Origin: Methylobacterium segetis
GTDB lineage: Bacteria; Pseudomonadota; Alphaproteobacteria; Rhizobiales; Beijerinckiaceae
NCBI RefSeq assembly: GCF_004348265.1
Contig: NZ_SMNT01000001.1
Span: forward strand, 1-64,000
DNA length: 64,000 nt
Direction: 5' to 3'
Positions 26,940-35,215 of the stretch are shown here, in pieces. The notes beneath the pieces were generated by a model. The model ran no database searches, was not told where the DNA came from, and was given only the letters and a program-made list of their open reading frames with translations. The translations under genes and the position numbers were made by a program. The first letter of the stretch is position 1. Every line of letters starts with the position of its first letter.

Positions 26940-29165
26940 ATGGACATGAGCCAGCCGATCGGGTCGACGCCCCTCGACGCCAAGCCGGACGGCCTCGTCG
27001 GCCGCGGCATCGACCGGATCGAGGGCCGCCTCAAGGTGACGGGCGCCGCGCCCTACGCTTACGAGACCCGCGAACTGAAGAACCCGGCCTACGGCATGAT
27101 CGTCGAGGCCGCCATCGCCAGGGGCCGCATCCGCGCGATCGACCTCACGGCGGCCCGCCGGGCGCCGGGCGTCATCCACGTGATGACGCACGAGAACGCC
27201 CCACCCCAGGGCAAGAAGAAGGAGCAGGTCGGCCCCGTGCTGAAGGGGCCGGAGATCGTCCATTTCGGCCAGCCGATCGCCTTCGTCGTCGCCGAGACCT
27301 TCGAGCAGGCCCGGGCCGCGGCGGCGCTCGTCCGCGTCGATTACGAGCGCGCGGAGGGCCGGTTCGACCTGCGCGCGGCGATGCCCGCGGCGATCGTCCC
27401 GAAGCAGGTCGCGAGCCCGCCCGATTCCAGCCTCGGCGATTTCGAGGGCGCCTTCGCGGCGGCGGCGGTCAAGCTCGACGTCGAGTACACGACCCCCGTG
27501 CAGACCCACGCGATGATGGAGCCGCACGCGACGATCGCCGGGTGGGACGGGGACCGCGTCACCCTCTACACGGCGAACCAGATGCTGAACCGGGGGCAGG
27601 TCTCGTTGGCCTCGGTGCTCGACCTGCCGGTCGAGAACGTGCGCCTCGTGAGCCGATACATCGGCGGCGGCTTCGGCGCGAAGCTGCAGCCGCAGGCGGA
27701 TGCCGTCTTCGCCGCCCTCGCCTCCCGCGTCATCGGCCGGCCCGTCAAGGTGGCGCTGACCCGGCAGCAGGAATTCCACGGCTCGACCCGGCGCAGCGAC
27801 ACGATTCAGCGGGTCCGCCTCGGCAGCGATGCCGAGGGGCGGTTGAGCGCGATCGCCCACGAATCCTGGTCGGACACGACCTCGGGGGACGATTTCTACG
27901 AGACTTCGGCCAACGTCACGCGCTCCCTCTACGCGGCGCCGAACCGGCTCACCCGCCACCGGCTCGCGCATCTCGACCTGCCGCTCTCCTCCGCCATGCG
28001 CGCGCCCGGCGAGGCGGTCGGCCAGCTCGCCTTCGAGTGCGCGATGGATGAACTCGCCGAGCGGCTCGGGCTCGACCCGATCGAGTTGCGCGTGCGCAAC
28101 GAGCCCTCCGAGGACCCCGAGAAGAAGGTGCCCTTCTCCACCCGCCAGCTCGTGCCCTGCATGCGCGAGGGCGCCCGCCTGTTCGGCTGGGAGAAGCGCG
28201 GCGCGCCGGGCTCGATCCGGGACGGGCAATGGCTCGTCGGCCTCGGCATGTCGGCGGCCGCGCGCCTCAACCCGCTGCAGCCTTCCTCCGCGAGCCTGCG
28301 CCTGGAGCGGGACGGCAGTCTCACCGTCCGCATGGCGATGACCGACATCGGGACCGGCACCTACACGATCCTGGCTCAGATCGCGGGCGAGATGATGGGC
28401 GTGCCCGTCGACCGCGTGCGGGTCGAGCTCGGCGACACGCTCTTCCCGAAGGCGGCGGGCTCCGGCGGTTCCTGGGGCGCCGCCAGCGCCGGCTCGGCGC
28501 TCTACGTCGCCTGCGACGACCTGCGCCGCCGCCTCGCGGAGAAAGCCGGGCTCGACCCGGCGGCCGCCGCATTCGCGGACGGGCGGATCAGCGGCGGCGG
28601 TCCCTCGGTGGCGCTGGCCGACCTCGCCGGAGAGGGCATCGAGGTGACGGGCGAGATCAAGCCGGGTGACCTCAACAAACGCTTCTCGCAATATTCCTAC
28701 GGCGCCCATTTCGCCGAGGTCGGCGTCGACATCGATACGGGCGAGGTGCGCCTGCGCCGGATGCTCGGCGTCTTCACCGGCGGCCGGATCCTCAACGCCA
28801 AGACCGCCCGCTCGCAGGCGATCGGGGGCATGATCTTTGGCGTCGGCGCCGCCCTGACCGAGGAGGTGGCGATCGACGGCCGCTTCGGCACCTTCGTCAA
28901 CCACGACCTCGCCGAGTACCACGTGCCGGTCCACGCGGACATTCCGGCGATCGATGCGGTCTTCCTGCCCGAACTCGACGACAAGGCGAACCCCCTCAAG
29001 AGCAAGGGGCTCGGCGAGCTCGGCATCTGCGGTGCGGGCGCGTCTATCGCGAATGCCGTCCACAATGCCACCGGCATCCGCATCCGCGACTATCCCCTCA
29101 CCCTCGACAAGGTGCTGCGGGGGCTGGAGGAGCGGGACGGCGGCGCGCAACTCCGCCGGACCTGA
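26940..29165 (+). CDS. molybdopterin-binding subunit of the aldehyde oxidoreductase (PaoC-like)
   Basis: A 741-residue large subunit of the xanthine oxidase family. The sequence RYIGGGFGAKLQPQ, the AMRAPGEAVGQLAFE segment, GSGGSWGAASAGSAL and the C-terminal KGLGELGICGAGASIANAV, with the catalytic Glu of the family, are all visible. It would oxidise aldehydes in the periplasm, taken there by the Tat signal of the small subunit. The dedicated chaperone (PaoD/XdhC type) that inserts cytosine-dinucleotide Moco is not found next to it. The ATG at 26940 is in a suitable context. Confidence 0.9.
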   Translation: MDMSQPIGSTPLDAKPDGLVGRGIDRIEGRLKVTGAAPYAYETRELKNPAYGMIVEAAIARGRIRAIDLTAARRAPGVIHVMTHENAPPQGKKKEQVGPVLKGPEIVHFGQPIAFVVAETFEQARAAAALVRVDYERAEGRFDLRAAMPAAIVPKQVASPPDSSLGDFEGAFAAAAVKLDVEYTTPVQTHAMMEPHATIAGWDGDRVTLYTANQMLNRGQVSLASVLDLPVENVRLVSRYIGGGFGAKLQPQADAVFAALASRVIGRPVKVALTRQQEFHGSTRRSDTIQRVRLGSDAEGRLSAIAHESWSDTTSGDDFYETSANVTRSLYAAPNRLTRHRLAHLDLPLSSAMRAPGEAVGQLAFECAMDELAERLGLDPIELRVRNEPSEDPEKKVPFSTRQLVPCMREGARLFGWEKRGAPGSIRDGQWLVGLGMSAAARLNPLQPSSASLRLERDGSLTVRMAMTDIGTGTYTILAQIAGEMMGVPVDRVRVELGDTLFPKAAGSGGSWGAASAGSALYVACDDLRRRLAEKAGLDPAAAAFADGRISGGGPSVALADLAGEGIEVTGEIKPGDLNKRFSQYSYGAHFAEVGVDIDTGEVRLRRMLGVFTGGRILNAKTARSQAIGGMIFGVGAALTEEVAIDGRFGTFVNHDLAEYHVPVHADIPAIDAVFLPELDDKANPLKSKGLGELGICGAGASIANAVHNATGIRIRDYPLTLDKVLRGLEERDGGAQLRRT

Positions 29166-29239
29166 GCGGCGGCGTTCGGATTGACGGGCGCCCGATCCGG
29201 AGGGATCACGGGGCGGCAACGCTCCGCCCGGATCCGCCC

Positions 29240-30772
29240 GTGACAGATTCCACCCGCCCGCCCGAGCGCTTCAACGCCGCGCGCTACTGCCTCGCGGAGA
29301 ACGCGCGCCTGCGGCCGGACAAGACTGCCCTGGTCATGGTGGGGGACGCGGCCACCGAGAGCCTGACCTTCGCGGAGGCCGACCGGGCCGTGCGCGGCAT
29401 CGCGGCGGGTCTCCTCGGCCTCGGGCTGGAGCCCGGCGCGCGCGTGATGATCCGCATGGGCAACGAGGCGGACTACGTCCTCGTCTATTTCGGCGCCTTG
29501 GCCGCCGGCCTCGTCGCCCTGCCCTCCTCCCCGCTTCTCACCCCCGGCGAGGCCGGCTTCCTGATGGAGAATTCGGGTGCCGCGCTCGTCGTGGCCGGCG
29601 CCGACTGCCCCGTCGACGCGGGAAGCCTCGGCGGCCGCCTGCTCCTCGATGCCGGCGCGATCGCCGCGATGAAGGCGGGCCCGCCCCTGCCGGACTACGC
29701 GGACACGGGCGCGGACGATCCCGCGACCCTCGTCTACACCTCGGGCACCACCAGCCATCCCAAGGGCGTTCTGCACGCCCACCGCGCCGTCTACGGGCGC
29801 CGCCCGATGCACCCGCACTGGCTCGGCCTGACCGAATCCGACGTGATGCTGCACGCGGGCACGATGAACTGGACCTACACGCTCGGCGTCGGCATCACCG
29901 ATCCCTGGGCCGTGGGCGCCACCACCGTCCTCTACAACGGCCCGCGCGACCCGGCGATCTGGCCGGGCCTCATCGCACGGCACCGGGCGACGCTGTTCGC
30001 GGCCGTGCCGAGCCTCTACCGGCAGATCCTGAAATACGCCGACCTCGCCGCCTGCGATCTCTCGAGCCTGCGCCACGGCGTGACCGCGGGCGAGGCCCTG
30101 CCGCCGGACCTGCTCGACGCCTGGGAGCGGGCGACCGGCAAGCCGCTCTACGAGGCCCTCGGCATGAGCGAGATCTCGACCTACGTGTCGAGCGGCCCGA
30201 CCATCCCCGTGCGCCCCGGCTCGCCCGGCCGGCCGCAGCCCGGGCGCCGCGTCGCCATCCTCCCCGTCGAGGGCGAGCCGGTCCCGCTGCCGGCCGGCGA
30301 GACCGGTCTCCTCGCCATCCACCGCTCCGAACCGGGCCTGATGCTCGGCTACTGGAACCGGCCGGACGAGGAGGCGAGTGTTTTGCGCGGCGAGTGGTTC
30401 GCGGGCGGCGACCTCGCGCGCCTCGATCCGGACGGATATCTCTGGTTCGAGGGCCGCAACGACGACCTGATGAACGCGATGGGCTACCGCGTCTCGCCGA
30501 ACGAGGTGGAGGGCGTGCTGGCCGAGCATCCCGACGTGGCCGAGGTCGGCGTCGCCGAATTGGCGGTGCGCGCGGACGTGCGCGTCATCGGCGCCTTCGT
30601 GGTCCTGAACGCGGACGCCGCGGCCGATGCGGAGGCGCTGCTCGCTTGGTGCCGCGCGCGGCTGGCCGCCTACAAATGCCCGCGCGAGATCCGCTTCCTC
30701 GAAACGCTGCCGCGCACCGCCAACGGCAAGGTCCAGCGCAAGCGCCTTGCCGAGGCGGCGGCGGGCGTGTGA
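29240..30772 (+). CDS. AMP-forming acyl-CoA ligase (benzoate-CoA-ligase-like)
   Basis: A 510-residue adenylate-forming enzyme. The P-loop is YTSGTTSHPKGVLHAHR, the A5 motif is YEALGMSEIS, the hinge is GDLARLDPDGYLWFEGRNDD, and the catalytic Lys of the C-terminal lid is in TANGKVQRKRL. The overall layout resembles ligases for aromatic or short-chain acids such as benzoate-CoA ligase. The substrate is not certain. It starts at GTG 75 bases after the aldehyde oxidoreductase operon and could use the acid that enzyme produces, but that is an inference from position. Confidence 0.85.
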   Translation: MTDSTRPPERFNAARYCLAENARLRPDKTALVMVGDAATESLTFAEADRAVRGIAAGLLGLGLEPGARVMIRMGNEADYVLVYFGALAAGLVALPSSPLLTPGEAGFLMENSGAALVVAGADCPVDAGSLGGRLLLDAGAIAAMKAGPPLPDYADTGADDPATLVYTSGTTSHPKGVLHAHRAVYGRRPMHPHWLGLTESDVMLHAGTMNWTYTLGVGITDPWAVGATTVLYNGPRDPAIWPGLIARHRATLFAAVPSLYRQILKYADLAACDLSSLRHGVTAGEALPPDLLDAWERATGKPLYEALGMSEISTYVSSGPTIPVRPGSPGRPQPGRRVAILPVEGEPVPLPAGETGLLAIHRSEPGLMLGYWNRPDEEASVLRGEWFAGGDLARLDPDGYLWFEGRNDDLMNAMGYRVSPNEVEGVLAEHPDVAEVGVAELAVRADVRVIGAFVVLNADAAADAEALLAWCRARLAAYKCPREIRFLETLPRTANGKVQRKRLAEAAAGV

Positions 30773-30870
30773 GACCGCCGACGCCCGTCGCCCGCTCCCG
30801 AGCCCGCGCCGCAGAGGCCGCGGCAAAGCGGGTTGACCGGCCGAACGCGAAATTCTAGAGCCAGAGCCGT

Positions 30871-30962
30871 GGAGACGTGGCCGAGCGGCTGAAGGCACTC
30901 GTTTGCTAAATGAGCATACCCAGAAATGGGTATCGAGGGTTCGAATCCCTCCGTCTCCGCCA
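30871..30962 (+). tRNA. tRNA-Ser (anticodon GCU)
   Basis: The acceptor stem GGAGACG (30871-30877) pairs with CGTCTCC (30952-30958). The anticodon loop TTGCTAA gives GCU. A long variable arm (ATACCCAGAAATGGGTAT) is typical for serine tRNAs, the T-arm contains GGTTCGAATCC, and CCA is encoded at 30960-30962. An integrase gene begins 85 bases downstream, so its 3' end is the probable integration target. Confidence 0.95.
30937..30962 (+). other. probable attachment site (tRNA-Ser 3' end)
   Basis: The 3' part of the tRNA gene adjoins a tyrosine integrase, the classic arrangement of an attL or attB junction. No second copy of this sequence was seen to the right in the window, so the other junction and the exact crossover are unknown. 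Confidence 0.5.
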
Positions 30963-31047
30963 CCACACTTAATTGTGGTGTTCCTGCCGTAGCTTGCTGT
31001 CCGGCAATGGCTTTTTGGACGCCCGGTGGTACACACGGGTGGTACAC

Positions 31048-32598
31048 ATGGCCCTCGCGATGGCAACTCCCTGGCTGCATCCGCGCACCCGCGTCTATTA
31101 TCTCCGCCGGCGCGTCCCGGACGACCTGAAGGCTGCCCTTGGGCGCGGCGAGGTCCGCCGCAGCCTGGGCACCCGCGATCCAAAAGAGGCCAAGCGCCTG
31201 TTCGCCGGGGCGCTCGCCGAACTCGAGGCGCAGTGGGCGAACCTCCGGGGCGGGGCGCGGGCGCTGACCGAGCACGAGGCGCACGGGCTCGCCGCGCGGG
31301 TCGCAGACGCGTTCGTGGCCGAGCACCGGGATTACCCGAGCCGCCAGAGCCTGTGGCGGGTCGAGGCCGGCGAGACGCTGTTCGAGGAGGGCCCGCTCGC
31401 GCTTGAGGGACGCTCGGCGGTTCAAGTGATGATCGACGGGCTCGACCGGCACATGGTCCAGCGTCAGGCGATGCGCGCATGGTGCGAGAGCGCCGCCGAC
31501 GCACACCTCGAGCGCGAGGGCCTGCGAGTCGATCCGGACAGCCGGCGGGAACTCGTGCGCGCGATCGCCCGGGCGATGCAGGCCGGCGCGCTGCGGCTGC
31601 GCGAGATGGCCCGCGGCGGCTGGGCCCCGGCACCCGCATTGGTCGGCCAGATCTCGGCGCCGCCGCTGCCAGCTCCGCCGGCGCGTGGACCCGAGACGCC
31701 GGGCCTACCCGCCGACGGGATCACTCTCGAGGCGCTGATCGCCGGCTGGCTGCGCGAGCGCCAGCCCGCGGCGAAGACGGCCTACGTCTTCCCCCGGGTG
31801 GTGCGGGACTTCGCGGCCTTCGTCGGGCATGGCGAGGCCGCGCGAGTCACCGAGGACGACGTCGTTCGCTGGAAGGACAAGCTTCTGGAGCACGGCCTTC
31901 GCGGCACCACGATCCGCAACGGCAAGATCGGGCCGGTGCGCACGATCCTGCAATGGGGCGTCGACAACAAGAAGCTTAAGCTCAACGTCGCCCGCGGCAT
32001 CAAGGTCACGACGAAGGCCCGGGCGGTGGATCGCAAGCGTGACCCGACGGAGAACGAGGTTGCAGTGATCCTCTCGGCAGCGGCCGCGTCGCGCGATCCC
32101 GTGCGGCGCTGGGTGCCGTGGCTGTGCGCCTACACCGGCGCCCGGGTGGCCGAGATCTGCCAGCTGCGCAAGGAGGATGTCTACACGGACGCCGGCATCC
32201 CCGTTCTCGCCATCCGCCCGGAGGCCGGCTCGCTCAAGAACGAGAACTCCGAGCGCACCATCCCGGTCCACCCGACGCTGATCGCTAGCGGGTTCCTCGA
32301 GTTCGCCGGGAAGGCTAAGCCCGGGCCGCTGTTCCCCGACCTGACGCCTGACCGGTTCGGCAGCCGGGGCGGCAACGGCAGCAAGGTGCTCGGCCGGTGG
32401 ATCCGCTCGCTGGGGCTGACCGACCCGCGCATGCAACCCAACCACGGCTGGCGTCACCGCTTCTCGTCGCTCTCTCGTGACAAGGGTCTGCGCGAGGATG
32501 TCACGATCTACATGCTCGGTCGGCAGAAGTCGGTGAGCGGCGCCTACGGCGGCTACGGCCTGCCGATGCTGCTCGAGCAGATGTCGCGCATCCCCTGA
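31048..32598 (+). CDS. tyrosine-type integrase of an element at tRNA-Ser
   Basis: A 516-residue recombinase. The first 60 residues (HPRTRVYYLRRRVPDDLKAALGRGEVRRSLGTRD) match the short N-terminal domain common to phage-like integrases of alphaproteobacteria. A helical core-binding domain spans about 230-325 and the catalytic domain about 335-510. Catalytic residues: Arg in YTGARVAEICQL, His-x-x-Arg in HGWRHRF, and the Tyr in SGAYGGYG. The ATG at 31048 follows two copies of GGTGGTACACA. It inserts the element into the adjacent tRNA gene. Confidence 0.9.
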   Translation: MALAMATPWLHPRTRVYYLRRRVPDDLKAALGRGEVRRSLGTRDPKEAKRLFAGALAELEAQWANLRGGARALTEHEAHGLAARVADAFVAEHRDYPSRQSLWRVEAGETLFEEGPLALEGRSAVQVMIDGLDRHMVQRQAMRAWCESAADAHLEREGLRVDPDSRRELVRAIARAMQAGALRLREMARGGWAPAPALVGQISAPPLPAPPARGPETPGLPADGITLEALIAGWLRERQPAAKTAYVFPRVVRDFAAFVGHGEAARVTEDDVVRWKDKLLEHGLRGTTIRNGKIGPVRTILQWGVDNKKLKLNVARGIKVTTKARAVDRKRDPTENEVAVILSAAAASRDPVRRWVPWLCAYTGARVAEICQLRKEDVYTDAGIPVLAIRPEAGSLKNENSERTIPVHPTLIASGFLEFAGKAKPGPLFPDLTPDRFGSRGGNGSKVLGRWIRSLGLTDPRMQPNHGWRHRFSSLSRDKGLREDVTIYMLGRQKSVSGAYGGYGLPMLLEQMSRIP

Positions 32599-32718
32599 TA
32601 CCCGCTGGCGCCGATCGGCTGCACGCCACCGATCGTTCGATCATTCTTGACGTGAGCCGGCGCTGCATGCGGACGGCATCCGTCTCTCCGTCCGGCCCGC
32701 AGCCGAGGAGCGCGCCCC

Positions 32719-33828
32719 TCATCCCTCCACACCGCCGCTGACGACGCGGCGGGAGCGCTGTACCGCCGCGACGAGCGCATCCCCGTCGATCAGATCCCCG
32801 GACGTCCAGACGTGCGCGAGTCGCCGCCACATCTCCTCGAAGGCACCATGCCGAGGGCCCGCGCAGCGGCGCAGCCGGGCGATCGGTTCGTCGAGGAGGG
32901 CAGCCTCGCGATACAGCAACGCGGGATCCCTGGCCGCCCCGGGTGTCGTGGGCGCGCGCAGGTGCTGCAGGATCACCCGAACGCGCCGGACCTGCTCGGA
33001 CGGTTCGTCCGCGCCCGGAAGCCGAGGTACCGCGTCGGCCGGGATCTCGCGGTCGAGGAGCGCCCGCCAGAACGCCGACATCTCCTCGGGCCAGGTCAGG
33101 GCGAGCGCGCGGCGCACGCCATCGAGCGTGATCCCGGACTCACCGGGCAGACGCGCGACCTGCTCCGCCATCCGCCCCGGCAGACCTTCCCCGGCCCCGA
33201 CGAGCACATCGAGGGCGCGTTCGTCAGGGGGTGCCGACGGCAGGCGCGCGCGCAGGAAGGCGTGAGCATCGTCCCGCGCGAGGGGCCGCAGACGGAAGCT
33301 GTCGCAGCGTGAGCGGATCGGCTTGGGGAGCCTTCTCTCGTCGCGCGCGAGAAGGATGAATGAGATGCTGGTCCCCTGCAGAGTCTTCAGAAAGCGATCG
33401 AGCACGCGGTCGCCGTACTCGTCGGCGTCGACCAGGACGATCATCGATCGATCGTCCAACAATCCCTTCCTGGTCTTCAAAAACTCGTCGACGTGGGCGC
33501 TGTCCGGTGTTCCTCCAGGATCATACTCGAGGTAGCCGAGGCCGCGCGGTTTGCGATCGAAGCGGGCGCAGTGGTGGCAATCCTCGCGCCTGCAGGGTTC
33601 ACCCGCCGCGGTCGGCCGCACGCAGAAGGCGCCACGCGCGTAGACGCGAGCCAGCGTCCGCCGGCCCACTCCGGGCGGACCATGCAGGATCATCGATGGG
33701 TGGTGCGTGCCTGTCCTCACGCGCGTGCGCAGCGCCTCGATCGCGCGCACCTGCCCGAGGAGGTCCGTGAAGGCCCCGGGCGAGGCGAGGGGCGAGTGCG
33801 CTTCCGATTCAGATTGGACTTCGCTCAT
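32719..33828 (-). CDS. clamp-loader delta-prime-like AAA+ protein
   Basis: A 369-residue protein resembling HolB/DnaX N-terminal domains. The P-loop reads GPPGVGRRT (residues 50-58), with Arg-Arg in place of Lys-Thr, so ATP binding is probably lost. Cys79, Cys84 and Cys87 (perhaps with Cys69) form a Zn-finger like that of DnaX. IVLVDADEY (130-138) is the Walker B position, LDRFLKTLQ matches the conserved LLKTLEEPP strip, and SRC (173-175) supplies the arginine finger. A dead P-loop with an SRC motif is what E. coli delta-prime has. The ATG at 33828 overlaps the upstream stop by four bases. Last gene of the block. Confidence 0.75.
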   Translation of the reverse strand: MSEVQSESEAHSPLASPGAFTDLLGQVRAIEALRTRVRTGTHHPSMILHGPPGVGRRTLARVYARGAFCVRPTAAGEPCRREDCHHCARFDRKPRGLGYLEYDPGGTPDSAHVDEFLKTRKGLLDDRSMIVLVDADEYGDRVLDRFLKTLQGTSISFILLARDERRLPKPIRSRCDSFRLRPLARDDAHAFLRARLPSAPPDERALDVLVGAGEGLPGRMAEQVARLPGESGITLDGVRRALALTWPEEMSAFWRALLDREIPADAVPRLPGADEPSEQVRRVRVILQHLRAPTTPGAARDPALLYREAALLDEPIARLRRCAGPRHGAFEEMWRRLAHVWTSGDLIDGDALVAAVQRSRRVVSGGVEG

Positions 33829-35210
33829 GAGCGGGCCTCGCCGGGCGGTAGAATCCATGCGGCGTCCGCCTCGTCACACGCTTCGTCGCCCGCACCTGCG
33901 TCCGCGAGCGTGGCCGCAGCCAGACGATGCAGCCGCGTCGACCAGGGTCCGCTGCGCAGCGCCGTCGCGGCGTCGAGGCATTCGACCAAGCGGCGCACCG
34001 TCCTGGCGCGCCGGGCCGCGAGCGGATCCGTCGCGGCCGCACCGTCGGGTGCCCCACGGCCCCCGACTCGCCGGCTCGCCCCGGGCGTCACTCCGGAGCG
34101 AGACGTGAGAACGCGCCCCAGCGCCCCCCAATGCCCGCCGAGCTGATCCTCCCCCGGCGGCATCGCCGAGCGCATGAGAAAGTCGCGACCCAACCGATCG
34201 AGAATCGGGATGAGGAGGCTCGGTGTGCGACGATCACCGATCGCGCCGGCCCGCGCGCACGCAACAAGGTGCGCGTCCCACGCCAAGACCAACGCCGCCC
34301 ATAGGATTGCGGCAGAAGAGGTGTCCGCGGGCGCCGGGCGGGCGCCCCGTCGCGTGTGTGCGCCCGCACGCCGGACCGGTTCCCCAGGTGGCACGAGCAC
34401 CTCGCCCGCGATCCGATGCAGCTCTATGACGACCTCGCGGGGCGACCACGCCCGTGCGTTCTGACGTTCGTCCAAGACTTTGATCAGATCGACGAGCGCC
34501 CAACCGCTCGGCTTGGCGAGGAGGTGATGCAGGCAGCGCACCGGCGATGCCGGCCTGCCCCGCCCGGGCGCCGTGACGACCGCCTCCGGCGGTTCGAACC
34601 GCTCCGTGCGGGGATCGACGCGGATCAGAACCTCGTCCTCGAACGCGTGCAGGAGCGCGCGCAGGCTCGGATCGCGACGGGCCCAGAACCCGTCGAAGCG
34701 CGCCGCGAAGCCGGGCTGGTCGAGCCAGTTCGGACGGGCGGCGAGGTCCGTCGAGGCCTGCAGGCCGCGCAAGGCCGGCCTCAGCGTTTCCCGGGTGATG
34801 CGCGGCTCGCGCAGCACGAACGCGGCTGCCTCGGCCGCGGCCCAGCCCGCACGTGTGGTGAGTAGGCCGCCCTCCTCCACGAACAGAATGAAGCGCGGCT
34901 CCTCCCGCGCCCGCGCGCGGGCTTCGAACGTCGCCAGCATCATCTCGTCCTCGGCGCGACGTCCGGCCGTGTCCTCCTCCGCGTCGAGCCAGAGGCAGCA
35001 GTGAGGACCGCGATCGAGGAAGAACGACCCGCCTCCGAGCGCGCTCCGGAAGTCAGCGTTATTGGCGCAGACAATCAGCTCCTTGCCCTGGGCGGCGGCG
35101 AGTTCGCGCAAGGCCTCCTTGACCCGCGGCCGTAGGACGCCGGTGCGATAGAGGTAGATCATCTCGCCGGTCAGCGGCGGCGGAGTGATCAGGTACTCGA
35201 CGTCGAGCAT
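33825..35210 (-). CDS. unknown protein, candidate clamp-loader delta subunit
   Basis: A 461-residue protein that I cannot assign by sequence. The N-terminal part has alternating strands and helices (MIYLYRTGVLRPRVKEAL, LIVCANNADFRSAL, SFFLDRGPHCCLWLDAEE, RFILFVEE), reminiscent in order, not in motif, of the DnaA-like fold of delta. The middle is helical and the last 170 residues are Arg/Ala-rich. No P-loop or Zn-finger is present, as in delta. It lies between a DnaX-like and a delta-prime-like gene, 5 bases after the first and overlapping the second by four. Role inferred only from position. Confidence 0.45.
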   Translation of the reverse strand: MLDVEYLITPPPLTGEMIYLYRTGVLRPRVKEALRELAAAQGKELIVCANNADFRSALGGGSFFLDRGPHCCLWLDAEEDTAGRRAEDEMMLATFEARARAREEPRFILFVEEGGLLTTRAGWAAAEAAAFVLREPRITRETLRPALRGLQASTDLAARPNWLDQPGFAARFDGFWARRDPSLRALLHAFEDEVLIRVDPRTERFEPPEAVVTAPGRGRPASPVRCLHHLLAKPSGWALVDLIKVLDERQNARAWSPREVVIELHRIAGEVLVPPGEPVRRAGAHTRRGARPAPADTSSAAILWAALVLAWDAHLVACARAGAIGDRRTPSLLIPILDRLGRDFLMRSAMPPGEDQLGGHWGALGRVLTSRSGVTPGASRRVGGRGAPDGAAATDPLAARRARTVRRLVECLDAATALRSGPWSTRLHRLAAATLADAGAGDEACDEADAAWILPPGEARS

Positions 35211-35215
35211 GGTCG

